Source: Climacium dendroides (taxonomy: Eukaryota > Streptophyta > Bryopsida > Hypnales > Climaciaceae). From it: a stretch of DNA of 64,000 bases. The position numbers and the translations under genes are program-made. This document shows, in pieces, positions 1 through 11,783 of this stretch. Position 1 is the stretch's first letter, and each line of letters starts with the position of its first letter. The notes under the pieces were generated by a model. The model was not told the DNA's origin and did no database searches. It saw only the letters and a program-made list of their open reading frames with translations. The stretch is taken from NCBI GenBank assembly GCA_950106755.1, contig OX467082.1, positions 31,744,001 through 31,808,000 on the forward strand, read 5' to 3'.

Positions 1-95
1 TATAATAGTAAAACCAAAATATTGTATCAAACAGTGCTAGTTTTCCTAAATAAGATCACAAGTAAATTAAGCCACAGATTTATTCAACATCACCA

Positions 96-617
96 ATGGA
101 TTCCACATTACAGACAAATTCAAACCATTCAGATTCATCGTCAAATTCGGATAATTCATCATCAAACTCGGAAGATTCATTGTCAGAGATGGATTCAACA
201 ACGTCAACTGCACTTACACGCAAGAGAAAACGAACTACTTCAAGTTTACAAAACTGGGTGACAGAATTACCACCAGGAGTATTCAAAACAATCTTGCAAC
301 TTTTTACATCTTTAAAAGATGAAAGTTTCGGACTTCAAATATTGTTGCACCAAGCAAGATACATTGCTGTTACTTCATATCCATGTACATCGAGAGCTGT
401 GGAGCATGATGCAGATGCTGAAATTGTTGCCATAGCAGTTACTCGAGCCATGCTATCATTCTTCTTCGAAAATGACTTCAATGAAACACAACTCCAAGTG
501 CTCTTCTGCTTACCTGAATTGTGCGATGGAGAACAACTCCAAGAAGAATTGTGTAAATTTAAGGCAACTTTTGAAAAACTATGGGAACTTGTTGCTCTTG
601 ATGAAATAGAAGAGTAA
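96..617 (+). CDS. Hypothetical protein, 173 aa, Ser/Asn-rich N terminus
   Basis: An open frame starts at an ATG in a reasonable context and ends at TAA. The first ~40 residues are almost only Ser, Asn, Asp and Thr. They are followed by a basic patch (RKRKR, about residue 43) that could be a nuclear localisation signal. The remaining ~120 residues look like a folded alpha-helical domain with mixed composition and an acidic end (LDEIEE). I recognise no family. No clear intron sites fall inside it. It sits near the window edge, so an upstream exon could be missing. It could be a single-exon gene, a last exon, or a transposon-derived ORF. No repeat or terminal structure is seen next to it. Confidence 0.35.
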   Translation: MDSTLQTNSNHSDSSSNSDNSSSNSEDSLSEMDSTTSTALTRKRKRTTSSLQNWVTELPPGVFKTILQLFTSLKDESFGLQILLHQARYIAVTSYPCTSRAVEHDADAEIVAIAVTRAMLSFFFENDFNETQLQVLFCLPELCDGEQLQEELCKFKATFEKLWELVALDEIEE

Positions 618-1983
618 CTTACTCAAAGGTAGCATTTTTACTTTTCGTTTTCTTTCTTGATAGCAAGATAGTGATGACATGCACCTTGAGAGTTGAAAAT
701 AAGTTCATGACAATCATCAACTGTTTTTGTGCACCAATATTTAAATTTTGCATTTCAATTTGTCCACGGTATTATGTAGGAAATTATTTAAGGTATTCAC
801 AATTTGTCGAATTTTATGTATTTTGGAGATGTTTTGGGTGATTCAAGCGAGATTTTTGCCCTGTTTTTCCAATGTAATGATAGCCAATATTGATATCAAA
901 GAAGAAAATTTGACACCACATTAAACACTATTTGGTTGGAGGGAATGATAGAGCTTGTTAAAGGAACTAAATAATGATATGCCATGTGTACTTGGAAAAT
1001 AAGTGTCATCCGCGATTTCTACTTTTAGAGACTCAATCTATAATTTCACTCTCGGGGGGTGTAGTGCCTTAAAAAAATAAGGATATAGGAGCGACCGACC
1101 ACTATTTTATAGGGGATACTATTTTTTTTTTTGACATGCTATAATTATGTAATTTTTTACTTTGGGTTAATAGAGAAGGGGCTTGCATTACTTATAATTC
1201 CAATTTTCTATGAATAAATGATATGATAAATTAGATTGAAAAAAATTTCAACTATAGTTTTTGGCCTACATCAAATGGGCTGGTTTGGTTTTAAAAAAAT
1301 TCTCTAAATATATAATGCAACATGGACCCAAAATTTTTTGAGAAAATTTCAGGCCAACGATGATTCAAGTTACAACCAAATTTGCCACAAGAAAGCTTTT
1401 ATTGTAAAAAAATTTTGGAGTCAAGCTTTACTTCATATCTCACAAAATTCAACCTAATCTGAGAGCTTGCAAGTGCGTATAGTGTCACCAAAAAGCATTT
1501 GAATTTATTTTGCTAGAATTGGCAAACTTACTATAGTATGAAATCAATCATATTTGGATACACAACAAACAAAGTTTTTGTGTACAATGATGTAGTAAGA
1601 AATATAATGTTCTCATTGTGTTTACAAACACAATGAGTAGGACCAAAATGTGCATTTTCATGTATCCATGAACAAAACTAAGGTTTAGGGTCTAAGCACT
1701 ACTATAACCTTTGTTCAAAATCCCCTGCACTTGCATTGCAGCAAACACACTTGCATCAATGGCAGGAAAGAAAACAACTTAATGGCAGGAAATCCTAAGG
1801 AAAGAAAGAAAACAACAACTTCACTTATCCTCACAGTAACATAAATAAGGGGTTGAAATGAGGTGAGCCCTATTTCCTAATGTTATAGGTTATAGAAATT
1901 AACACCACTTATGCTAAAATGAAATGTATTCGAAGTTAGTGCAAAGCGACAGGTTTGTAAAACAATTAACGTGTAAATATCTA
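618..1983. other. AT-rich intergenic DNA
   Basis: No exon, RNA gene or clear repeat boundary is visible. The stretch has many A/T runs and stops in all frames. Confidence 0.4.
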
Positions 1984-3089
1984 ATACTCTTCAAAGTTTT
2001 GGGGACCCATTTCCAAGTGCCGCTAAAATTCGCTCATGTACTGTTCAAACCCTGCACCTGTTGCATATGCTAACACTCCGATTGAGAGCATAGCTTCCTC
2101 ATAGACAGTGGCATTGCGGCAAGCAAAGACACGAAGGAACAATCCCATCATATTGTCGGCGTACTGTACTACACCATACTTTGTCATCTCTGTTGCACCT
2201 AACTTCTGAATGATGATCTACATATAGAGTTCAGAAGACCGTATGAGCTCGACTGTATATGAACAAGCGATAAGCAAAACACAGTGACTACAAGTAGTTC
2301 AAAAAGTATACAGAATTACAATTGACTATTAGGATTTCATGCTAGCATGTACTATATTCATGCTCACAAAGACAAAAACTGATAACTAAATCAGTAGCTC
2401 CACAAGCAAGGATCAAATAGTAAAACCATGGAGGTAGAGTAGACTCCACAAGCAAACATAGTGATAGTTTCATCCAGTTTAACTTTGATACATGTACCAC
2501 AAAGTCAAATATACAACACAAAAGGCAAACTTACAATGAAAGTGAAAAAATGGCCTCATAACAGACAGTCGACACACTATAGAAGAGCCACAGATATAAC
2601 TCACCTATAGAACACCATACAAGAGGGCCTGCAATTCACTCTATTTCTCTCGGTCATCGGAAGAAAGCACGGTCATCTCTAAAGTAACGTTGAGTTTCTG
2701 TATGATCACGGGCACCAGTTGCATCAATCAAGGCAGTGTCCTCTGTTGAGATTCTTACAACTTCATTGAGAGTCTCGTATGCCGATGTCCGTAGCCGAGA
2801 ATCTTCAGAATCCTCCATCTTAGTAGTTGCCAACAAGGCTTGCATAATGCCTTGGAAAAACGAAGATACAGGAGACAACGACTGACTACCTCCTTCTTAA
2901 CCCTATGCCACAAAATAGATTACTCCACAGACCTTCTCAGTAACATTAGGTGTGTCCTTGATGGCCTCCAAGATGACAACAAGAATTGTGGTCAAATTAG
3001 ACTAAGTGATAACTAGAGCCTCGAGAGAAGATCCATCGAGGAACTCAAAGATCCTTTGTAGGGTCCACGTTGTAGTATCCTTCACATGG

Positions 3090-3149
3090 TTGTTCTCGTC
3101 TTTTATTGCTTGTTCTCGTCTTTCATTGCTTGTTCTCGTCTTTCATTGT
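3090..3149. repeat. Triplicated ~20-bp unit inside the importin pseudogene
   Basis: Three nearly identical tandem copies of TTGTTCTCGTCTTTCATTGC occur. They duplicate the stretch that encodes the MKDEN part of importin beta and so disrupt the frame. A local slippage duplication after the gene lost function is the simplest reading. Confidence 0.8.
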
Positions 3150-3175
3150 TTGCACATGAATGAAAGCCCCGGGAG

Positions 3176-3748
3176 GTGCACTACAAAGGAAATTCATGAG
3201 TGAGGAGCAACCAAATTTTGGACCCCCTATATTATATCCTAAAAAAAAAAATTTCTTAAAAAAAATATGAATAGATTTTCCTACTTTGAAAGTTTATGTT
3301 TTGAATTATTGGTATTTTTTTATGTTAATAATAATTAGTTACAAATTTTAGAAGAAAAAAAATACACTATAAAGCTAAAAATAACTTTCACACCCCTATA
3401 TTATATAAGAAAAAAAAATTTGAAAAATGAAAAAAAATTCTTTAAAATAGCTTTCTATTGAAAGTTTATTTTGGTTGAATATTGATGTAATAGTCATCTT
3501 CATGTGAGTTCTATAAATATTTTAGTTGGAGAACATGCCATTTTAGTTCATTTTTCAACCCTTTCTAGACAATATATCTTATATTATTTGGAATTGAAAT
3601 TTTTGGCAATAGAAACCTATAGACATTGTTAAACAAAGCTCAAAATTGTAGGTTGAAATTATAGTTTATTAGAAAGTAATTAGAAAAAGTAGAAATGGGT
3701 AGTTAGGGTTTGGTCACTCCTCACCCATGAACTTCCTTTGTAGTGCAC
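3176..3748. mobile_element. MITE, ~573 bp, inserted in the importin pseudogene
   Basis: The ends are inverted repeats of about 37 bp: GTGCACTACAAAGGAA then TTCATGAGTGAGGAG on the left, and the near-perfect reverse complement on the right. The inside is very AT-rich and noncoding. Flanks are an imperfect 8-bp duplication, cccgggag (left) and ccctcgag (right). When the element and one flank copy are ignored, the importin reading frame runs straight across the site, which supports both borders. An 8-bp duplication suggests a hAT-type MITE, but superfamily assignment is inference. A related copy in opposite orientation lies at 14.5-15.0 kb. Confidence 0.75.
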
Positions 3749-3947
3749 CCCTCGAGATGGAAGCAACATCATGAACAAGAGTAATCAGCTTGTCAAGCGA
3801 AGGTCCCTCCAAAATGGATCCAAAAGCGTAGGTAGCAGCCTCTCAACAGTACAAGTCACCTTTCGAAATGTTTTCTTGAACTAATTACAAAATGATGTAC
3901 ACAAAACCATGCCAAGTCATAGAGCAATGCAACCAAAAATGGCTTAC

Positions 3948-4334
3948 CAATCCACATGCAGTGTTTAGGGTGATCACAAATTTTTGGTCGTAGGTGTAGT
4001 TCTTGTTTACAAGATCTGCTAAGTCGCTGCTCTTTGTTTCAGCTTGGTTTCCAACACGACACCGCTTGTGAAGTCCATCGTCTCCCTCCAATGTAGGAAT
4101 GACATAAATACGTTCGATTACAGGGTTCATGGCCTCGAACCTCTTCAGTATTCGACATTCATCTTCAAAGTTCCAGAAAAGGAAGGGCCACTTCATGCAT
4201 CCCTTGTTCTCCAAGCACGTGCGCAAATCCACGTAAGTGTCGCCCAAGTGGCAAAAAAAAGGACTCAATAGCTCCGGCCGCCCAACATCATCTTCCACTA
4301 AGTACAGTCTAATTTTGAAATTGAACACCATCAT
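3948..4334 (-). CDS. Unknown coding exon, partial (129 aa)
   Basis: An open minus-strand exon starts at an ATG and ends at a good donor site (TTG|GTAAGC). The protein has a folded-domain composition with several Cys, Trp and Phe residues and motifs such as KIRLYLVEDDVG and KWPFLFWNFEDECR near the start. I do not recognise the family. It lies directly upstream of the importin-beta remnant on the same strand, separated by a stretch of about 70 bp that has intron-like ends, so it may be spliced to it as a chimeric transcript. It could be a captured gene fragment, a first exon of a real gene, or chance. Confidence 0.35.
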
Positions 4335-4343
4335 CCACGCCAA

Positions 4344-5735
4344 AAAATCCTACCTTGAATACAAAGAACTTGTCGTTACACCCTAAACCACATTTGGATT
4401 CAAAACGCAAGAAAAAAGCAGCCTAAACCCTGAAAGGTAAACTCTAGATTTGGCAAGACAACAACAACTACACGCAATACAAAATTTTCCACTCCTGACC
4501 AATATGCCACTCTCAAAGTAGCCGAGAAAGTACCAATTCCAGACTTTGGGCCAAAAATTTTAATATAAAGGGGGCTATTTTAGTACTATTGCATTTTCTA
4601 ATGGGGACTATTATTCCATACCCTATAGTACTTTAAAGATGTCCAATGCCATTTTCTATACCCTATATTACTCTAAATTCTTTTATAAGTTTTTGACCAA
4701 ATGATTTTAAAATCCCCTATTATTTGTTTGCTCATATATTGCTACTCCACCCAATTAGTGCACCCCCAAGATTTCACTACAGACACTATCCACTCAAGAG
4801 GTGACTGAATACCACTAAAGATTAATTAACTCTTAAAAAAATGATATTTTTGAACCACCATCAAATGAGTTCACTAATGAATAGCATGGCAACACATACT
4901 ACGAATCTGGTCAATGGGGAGACTCACGTACAATGGAGTCTTTCTCCTTTGTGGACTTCCACTGCTTTTTTGCCTCCATTTTGATGCCATGAACAGTGGT
5001 TTCTTTCCACTTTGGAGAGTTTCATTTGACTCCTTTTCTTGTCAATATATTAGAATACTCAACACGACAGTCGCGCAGAGGTTCTTTACACCAACACCCA
5101 AGCTCAAGACTGGAACCTCATTTTGATGAACGTGACCAACAAATGAAGGAGTCCAAGTACCATGCAAAAAATAGCAATGATTTATACTCTCTACTACAAT
5201 AGCAGTGATTTATATGTATTTATTTTAGATAATTGTTTGTGGTACATTCCCTGAGGAGTGCTTTATACCAAAGCTATAGCAAAGGATATTTAAGCCAACC
5301 CCTGGAATACCATACGTTCAAATTTCAAACAATGGATGAAGTCAACAAAAACACAACTTATGTGGTGAAAGTTTTTTTTAATTTCTATAATTTTTTGGTT
5401 TTAAATACATTGTGTACCATTTCAGTGATAAACTTGGTTTTGAGGTTTTTGAAGTCACATTATCTCTGCCCCATGTACGCTCAAGACATAAATTTGTTAT
5501 GAAACATTTGCAAAGCTATTTCTATAAATTGTTGTAGTGTACACAACTAAATGTCATGATCAAGAAAGCAGTTTCTAACCTAGTTCATAAGTCTCTACTG
5601 TCACATTCCAAGGATCTTAAAGAATGTAGAAATATGACCTAAAAGCCGGTGCCCTAAAAGCCATAACATTAGAGTCTTCAATGTTATCTTGAATTCACAC
5701 AACTCCATTTGGTTCAGGTTCATATCATTGTACCA
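4344..5735. other. Intergenic DNA, no gene seen
   Basis: Short ORFs occur in several frames but none has recognisable motifs, splice context or homologous neighbours. Confidence 0.4.
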
Positions 5736-6001
5736 CTAAACAGTTGCAACTACAAGCTTACTCTGATACACGTCAATTCCTACCTTTGCTCTCTTGGCCT
5801 AGTAGTCATTTATGTCCACTTTAATAGTGTCTTCAACAAACATGCTACAGTGCAGCTTCACATGTGGCAAAGACAGATGCTTGGCGATTTCACTACAAGA
5901 ATTATACACACCACTCATTTAGTTATCAAGCACAAAATTCATTGTAACCAGATACTTCTGCATTTAAAAGACAATTTGTAACGCCTCTAGCACACTTGTA
6001 T

Positions 6002-7165
6002 CACTAGAAGAAAAAGTAGGGTTTTGCGACTGCGGTTTGCGACTGGTTTGTAGTCGTATCGGACGTTTGCGACTTGGTGATATTCTGGAGTTCGCAGTCG
6101 CAATGGACAAGTCGCATGAGTTGCACTGCAGTCGCGAGGTTGTTTGTCATTCGATAGGCAATGGAGAACTTTGTCGATGAACTGCTGTGACGTGGTTGCT
6201 GATGTGGAAGTTATTTCACTTATTTGTGTGCAACTGGTTTGCGACTAATGTGCAATTGGTTTGCGATTGACATATAACTGGTGTGCAACTAGTTTGCGAT
6301 TGATGTACAACTCGTTTGCGACTAGAGTGCAACTGGTTTGCGATTGACATACAACTGGTTTGCAATTGGTGTGCAACTAGTTTGTGATTGATGTGCAACT
6401 CGTTTGCGACTAGTGTACAACTAGTTTGCGATTGACATACAATTGGTTTGCAACTAGTGTGCAACTAGTTTGCGATTGATGTGCAACTTGTTTGCGATTA
6501 GTGTGCAACTGGTTTGCGATTGACATACAACTGATTTGCAACTAGTTTGCGACTTGGTTATAATTTATAGAGTTGTAGATTATAGAAATCTACAAATTGT
6601 AGAAATCTACAAAATATATAAATATTAGAATTTCACTATCAAAATTCATTACACAAGAATGCTATAACTTACCATTCTTATCTGTTCAAGCTGATGGTAT
6701 TCTTGACAATCGATATGGGACAATTGAATCGATTTTCAGTCATGTTCTAGTTGCATTGCACTTGTTCTCTAGTTGCATTTGAATCGTTTTTTAGTTGCAC
6801 TGTAGTCGGACTCTAGTTGCATTATAGTTGATTCCTAGTTGCATTTGAGTCATATCTAAGTTGCAATCTTCTAGTTTTTAGTTGCAGCCTGTAATCAGAG
6901 CGATTGCATTTTTCCACGGTGGACTCTACTTCGCGGATAGCTGTCTACATGGACAACTGCAATGAATACTGGATGTAGAATACCTCATGTCAGTTCTTCT
7001 GTTACAATATCGTAACCCTATTCTTCATTTTCCGACTACTTTGCGACTACAACTACATACACGTGAAATTTGGTGCAAATACAGAGGGCTACAGTCGCAT
7101 CTCAGTTGTATAGGACACATAGTCGCATCTCAGTGGGTTGCAACGGACACGTTTTTCTTCTAGTG
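6002..7165. mobile_element. Non-autonomous CACTA (En/Spm-like) element, 1164 bp
   Basis: The left end reads CACTAGAAGAAAAA and the right end is its exact reverse complement, TTTTTCTTCTAGTG. A TAT target-site duplication flanks it (5999-6001 and 7166-7168), the 3-bp length expected for CACTA elements. There is no transposase ORF. Inside both ends are many copies of a TTTGCGACT/GTCGC motif, like the subterminal repeats bound by CACTA transposases. It sits in the last intron of the ISU1-like pseudogene. Confidence 0.88.
6190..6550. repeat. Degenerate ~24-bp tandem repeat array
   Basis: About fifteen units built on GTGCAACTGGTTTGCGATTG alternate with GTGCAACT[A/C]GTTTGCGAC variants, giving a higher-order pattern. 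It lies on the left side of the CACTA element and probably expanded from its subterminal motif. The ORF across it (HQLQTSC repeats) is a by-product. Confidence 0.8.
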
Positions 7166-8969
7166 TATCAATCCATCCTAATAAATTTTAGTGTATCTTT
7201 CTCAGAAAAAAACTACATCAGGGAAGAATACAACTGCTATTATTTCGTTACTAAGGAGACTAAGCAGATAAATTGAAAATAGCCATATGAAAATCTACAA
7301 GCTAACACTCTCAAGCAATTTTGCTAGAATAAGCAAGTACTTTTTGACTTGTTCTTGATGGTCATTGTGTCCTCCATAGGCTTACCCTTGATCCACTTAG
7401 AAGCTACACTACAAAGATTCATCAATTCAGTCCAAAGTCAATATAGAATATTGAATTCACACACAAAAGTTCTAAGCTTTGACCATGATCGAATAATTTT
7501 TTCAGATAAATACATCTGCAATTGAGCAAAACCAAATTCAAATATTTCCAAGCAAATTACTATTATTCAAAATCCAATAACTAACCCCTATGTGAAAAAT
7601 GTTAGAACCCCAGACCAACGACATATGGTTTGGTAAACATACCAACAGATGATGAGGCTATGGCAAAGCCACATCCAAAGGTCTTAAAGCACACATCAAT
7701 GATATCCCCAGGCTTCTCATCCACTTTAATCTACAACTTCATGACATTGCCATATGTTGGGGCACCTACCAAACCAATACCAACATTTGGATCATTCTTG
7801 TCAAATGAGCCCACATTCCTGGGGTTGTTATAGTGGTCTACAACCTGCAATTGTCGCATTTGATGTTATAAAGGTCAAAAACTCTACATGTGCCATTGGA
7901 AAGATGAAGACAATAGCTCTCAAAGTTGCAAGTGTCTTCACTTACATTCACTAACAACATTCACCAACAATATCCACTAAGGTTGAGAAACCTAATTGCA
8001 ACAACAAATATCTAAATGCAACACCTTAGTCAGTACATATTGATTTTGAGAAGGTGCACCACCTCAACACCAAATTAGAACTCACATAGATTTCAAGTCA
8101 CCTATCAATAAAACCTTGAACATTTTTAACTTCTACATACTTTGCATAAAATTTTGCTTGGTGTGTTAGAATCTTCGTTCATTTACCAACAAAGATATCT
8201 ACAAATCAACCCCAATCTAATACTTGCAACTAGACTCAGCAATTAAAGTGTTGCTTTTATACATACTTACCTTGTCAACCCCAAGTGTGAAGTGAATTGC
8301 AACAAGCGGCTAGATTCATAACCCCAAATATCAGATTTCCACCTAAAATACCAAAACTCCATTGAACACTTGGTCAAATTAAAAACAGATAACCAATCAA
8401 TTAAAACTTCATATTATTTGCCAGATCTCCCACCAAATAGAACTCCAGGACATTTACCTTCTCATCATAAGTCCTCTGCCCAGATACAAGCGCGCCCCAG
8501 GATGTCTGGCCAGTAGGCGATGCGGCCCTTGTAATTCCCCTCGCAAATTGAGCCAATATGATTTCCAATCTGTGAAAAGCAATGTTTGAGTCAACTACTC
8601 ATAACCTAATTCCCCAAACCATACAATTCTAAACCCTAAATCCCTTATAAGCCTAAATCACTGAAACATTTCAATTCTATTTCCAAACTTCTTACGGATA
8701 AACATGATTCAAGACATGCCATGAACGTAGAGGTAACCGTTCCAACAGTGATTCAAATACACCAGTAATTTTGCCACCATGAAATCGTACCAGCAACCAT
8801 AAGAACACCACAAAAAAACAAAATCAATCGACAACAATGCAACAAAGATGACCAACGAAAAACAAGCGACAAACAAAACCCTAGAACGCACCAGATTCTC
8901 CAACCAAACAAGCAGCACTTGCAGTGATAATCTCCGAAACCTAGAGATGGAATTGCGATCCAAAACTAG

Positions 8970-10964
8970 AATGTAAGCACAACAAGCTTGATGATGGAGT
9001 AATGCTTCGTTGTTCGGAAGAAGAATCTAAAATAATATGTATATACAAATATTATTCAGTGTATTCATATGTATAAGTATTCTTGTATTTTATTGAGGTT
9101 ATGGTGGTTCGTACTCCACGTGTGGCACTCAATGTCGGAATGGAAAGATCTTTGTAAGGTGATATTAGAGAGGTTTTGTTGTACCAAAAATGGAAAGACA
9201 ATAGGCACTTGGAAGTTGGAATATAAAATAAATTGGGTATGAAATGAAGTACAAATAAAATTTTCAAAATTGATTTTAATTATTTTAATTAGAATTTAGT
9301 TGTTTCAATGCAAAATAACAAAACATAGATAAAAGATACATAAAAAATGAATTTAGACTACTAATAGAAACCATCCTTTAAAGCATCATTATTACCTTGT
9401 ATATGGGCCAATTTGCAATCAATTGATTAAAAATTTAAAGCATGTTTAGCTTTTGATAAATTTATAGGATAATATTTAAAATATACAATATAATCTTTAA
9501 ATGTTTTAATTTCTTGGTAAAAATCTAAAATTTATTTTTTTGTTAATAATGTCAAAATTAAATTTTTTTTTTTTTGTAATGTTTAAAATTCAAAATTCAA
9601 CTAGTTGTATATATAAGTTCTAGTTGAACATATAAGTACTAGAAATCCTAGAATTAATCAAAAGTTACAATGTTTAAACTATAAAAGGCATAGCTATACT
9701 TGAACTTTAATAATATCACATTTCCAATAATAATGTATTTTTTCTTAAAGATTTTATAATACTCAATTTTAACTATAGTGATTTTTTATTACATAGATTT
9801 CATTCATTTATTGCATTCATTTTTGAAAGGACAATGTTTCAATTAGAAAAACTCATTTTTGAAGTAGAACATATTGGTAATCTTTGAACCATACAATATT
9901 TGGATAAAAGAGTTAAAAAATTTATTGTGTTCATATGTTAAAAAAAATAGCATTGAAAACATTTGATTGAATTATTAAAACCCAAAAAACCTTGGATGCA
10001 TAGAACATGCTACTATTCCAAATTTGTACTTGACGTCCTTATTTTTTTAATTAAATAAAATTAAGAACAATAAGAATATTAGTGAAGGATTTTCTAACTA
10101 TGAAAATAGATTTTAAGATTTGATATGACATAATGAAGTTATGATATCAATAGTATCATGAATTATATTAAAAATAATTAACATTTAGAATCATCCAAAT
10201 ATAAGGTTGGGAGCATGGTTCCTATTATTCAATTGTAAAATTATTGCTTGGCCTTATTATTGTTATATTGTCCCAATGGTATAATTTTCATTCGACTTTC
10301 AACTAATTTTCATTTATTTATTTCATCTAATATCTTTTAATTTCATCCAAATGTGTAAACTAATTAGATCACATTCATCTATAATTCATTTAAATAATAT
10401 AATGTCTTGCATTATTGAAACTCTAAAACTAATTACATTAATTTGTATACAAACATGGTTTCATTTTATTTAGTTTTAAAATTTTCAATGCTATAGTAAA
10501 AAATAATGACAACATATTTGTTATGATAATTTGTTTTAGCAAATGGGATAATATTAAAATCTTAAGTCTAAAGAAATATCATTGGCCTTCTCACATTTAT
10601 TGAATCATTTTGATATTATTCTTTCTATATTTTCAATAGCTATCTATAACATAATTGGCTAATTATATGGCTAATATCCATAACATAATTGGATAAGTAC
10701 CTATTTTCTTCTTCAAAATTTTCAAATATTCAATTTAAGAAATATAATATAAATACCTACCAATAGAAAAATAAAGTAAGGTCAAAGATTAAGTCTAAAG
10801 GACCTAAGTCTAAAAAAAATTTAACAAAATTACTATTATCCCTAAAAGGGTAAATGAGAGAAAATTAACAAAATCATTATAACCCCTAAAAAGTTAAGTG
10901 ATGTATCTACTATAATAGTTCCTCTATTCACTTCATTTGCAACAGTTTCTCCAACTTCAAGTTT
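8970..10964. other. AT-rich intergenic DNA
   Basis: Extremely AT-rich with no ORF, RNA gene or terminal repeats that I can support. Confidence 0.45.
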
Positions 10965-11783
10965 TTAGCCAATGGATTTAGCTTCAAGAGTTTCTTCAAT
11001 TTCTTCAATTTTGGAGTTTGAGCCAATGAATTCAATTTCATAATCCTCTTCAACTTCCCAGTTTGAGCCCATGGATTCAGTTTCATAATTTTCTTCAACT
11101 TCCCAGTCTAAGCCAATGGGTTCAACTTTAAGAGTATCTTCAATTTCATAATTTTCTTCAACTTCATTGGTTGAAATAATGCATTCAACTTCAAGAGGTT
11201 CTTCAATGTCAAAAATTTCTTCAACTTCAAGAGATTCTTCAATTTCAGAATTTTCTTCAACTTCATTGATTGAAACAATGCATTCAACTTCAACAATTTT
11301 TTCAATGTCAGAAATTTCTTCAACTTTGGGGTCTGATCCAATAGATTCAACTTCAAGAGGTTCTTCAATTTCATAATTCTCTTCAACTTCCAAGTCTGAG
11401 CTAATGGATTGGACTTTAAGAATATCTTCAATTTCAGAATTTTCTTCAACCTCACTCATTGAGACAATGCATTCAACTTCAACAGTTTCTTCAATTTCAG
11501 AATTTTCTTCAACTTCACTCATTGAGACAATGCATTCAACTTCAACAGTTTCTTCAATGTCAGAAATTTCTTCGACTTTGAGGTCTGATCCAATAGATTC
11601 AACTTCAAGAGGTTCTTCAATTTCAGAAACTTCGTCAAATTCGAGATCTGAGTCCATAGATTCATACCCTGCATCATAATCAATTAACTCGAGTTCTGAC
11701 TCAAAATCTATCCATTCGGACACATGAAGATGATAACCAACAATAGACTCAGCAAGAGATTGTTTTTTGTACATTTTCACCAT
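10965..11783 (-). CDS. Acidic 21-residue-repeat protein, 272 aa
   Basis: An uninterrupted frame runs from an ATG (MVKMYKKQ) to a stop. After ~60 unique residues it consists of about eleven degenerate 21-aa units of the form SEIEETVEVECIVSMSEVEEN, with shorter units near the C terminus. Glu makes up roughly a quarter of the protein and Lys/Arg are scarce, so it is strongly acidic, probably extended or coiled. The 63-bp DNA period equals whole codons. Although units have diverged there is no stop or frameshift, which suggests selection on the frame or recent expansion. No family is recognised. A second upstream in-frame ORF part (FIWRFAK) has no ATG. It may be a real lineage-specific gene or a coding minisatellite. 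Confidence 0.5.
   Translation of the reverse strand: MVKMYKKQSLAESIVGYHLHVSEWIDFESELELIDYDAGYESMDSDLEFDEVSEIEEPLEVESIGSDLKVEEISDIEETVEVECIVSMSEVEENSEIEETVEVECIVSMSEVEENSEIEDILKVQSISSDLEVEENYEIEEPLEVESIGSDPKVEEISDIEKIVEVECIVSINEVEENSEIEESLEVEEIFDIEEPLEVECIISTNEVEENYEIEDTLKVEPIGLDWEVEENYETESMGSNWEVEEDYEIEFIGSNSKIEEIEETLEAKSIG

Larger units (their letters stand above)
1984..3874 (-). pseudogene. Importin subunit beta-1 gene fragment (decayed, introns kept)
   Basis: Read on the minus strand, several blocks match the central HEAT-repeat part of plant importin beta-1, in the right order. One block (about 3750-3874) has EAATYAFGSILEGPSLDKL. Another (about 2640-3175) has EFLDGSSLEA, IKDTPNVTEKVCG and RLRTSAYETLNEVVR. 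The last (1984-2217) has QYADNMMGLFLRVFACRN and LAYATG. Real importin beta carries NLS cargo through nuclear pores. Here the reading frame is broken by stops (for example where SEFYQYLEMG is expected, and in YC*EAA), by a frameshift after EDTALI, and by a 20-bp microsatellite-like triplication at 3090-3149. Intron borders survive: GTGAGT after 2605 and an AG before 2217. So this is not a processed copy. A MITE interrupts it at 3176-3748. Only the middle of the ~870-aa protein is present. Confidence 0.78.
5736..8569 (-). pseudogene. ISU1: ISU1-like mitochondrial Fe-S cluster scaffold gene (decayed)
   Basis: Four minus-strand exons with correct GT-AG borders and phases are visible: 8458-8569, 7643-7844, 7349-7403 and 5736-5892. 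The first gives a presequence-like stretch ending SGQRTYDEK. The second gives VVDHYNNPRNVGSFDKNDP and FKTFGCGFAIASSSV. The third gives KWIKGKPMEDTMTIKN and the fourth EIAKHLSLPHVKLHCSM. This is the IscU/ISU1 order, the scaffold on which mitochondria build [2Fe-2S] clusters. Decay is clear: an in-frame TAG at 7731-7733, another at 5799-5801, and loss of one cluster-binding Cys (APACG is now APTYG). The Cys in FGCG and in LHCSM remain. The true first exon was not found. The last intron contains a CACTA element. Introns show it is a duplicated rather than a processed copy. Confidence 0.82.

Noticed and set aside
6216..6464. 82-codon ORF with HQLQTSC repeats
   Set aside because: Product of the tandem array inside the CACTA element.
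8277..8345. Possible further exon (WKSDIWGYESSRLLQ) between ISU1 exons 1 and 2
   Set aside because: Has splice-like borders but does not match ISU1, and exons 1 and 2 already join in phase without it.
11108..11679. Alternative-frame ORFs on both strands over the acidic repeat gene
   Set aside because: A 63-bp repeat opens several frames at once; only the longest frame has a unique non-repetitive N terminus.
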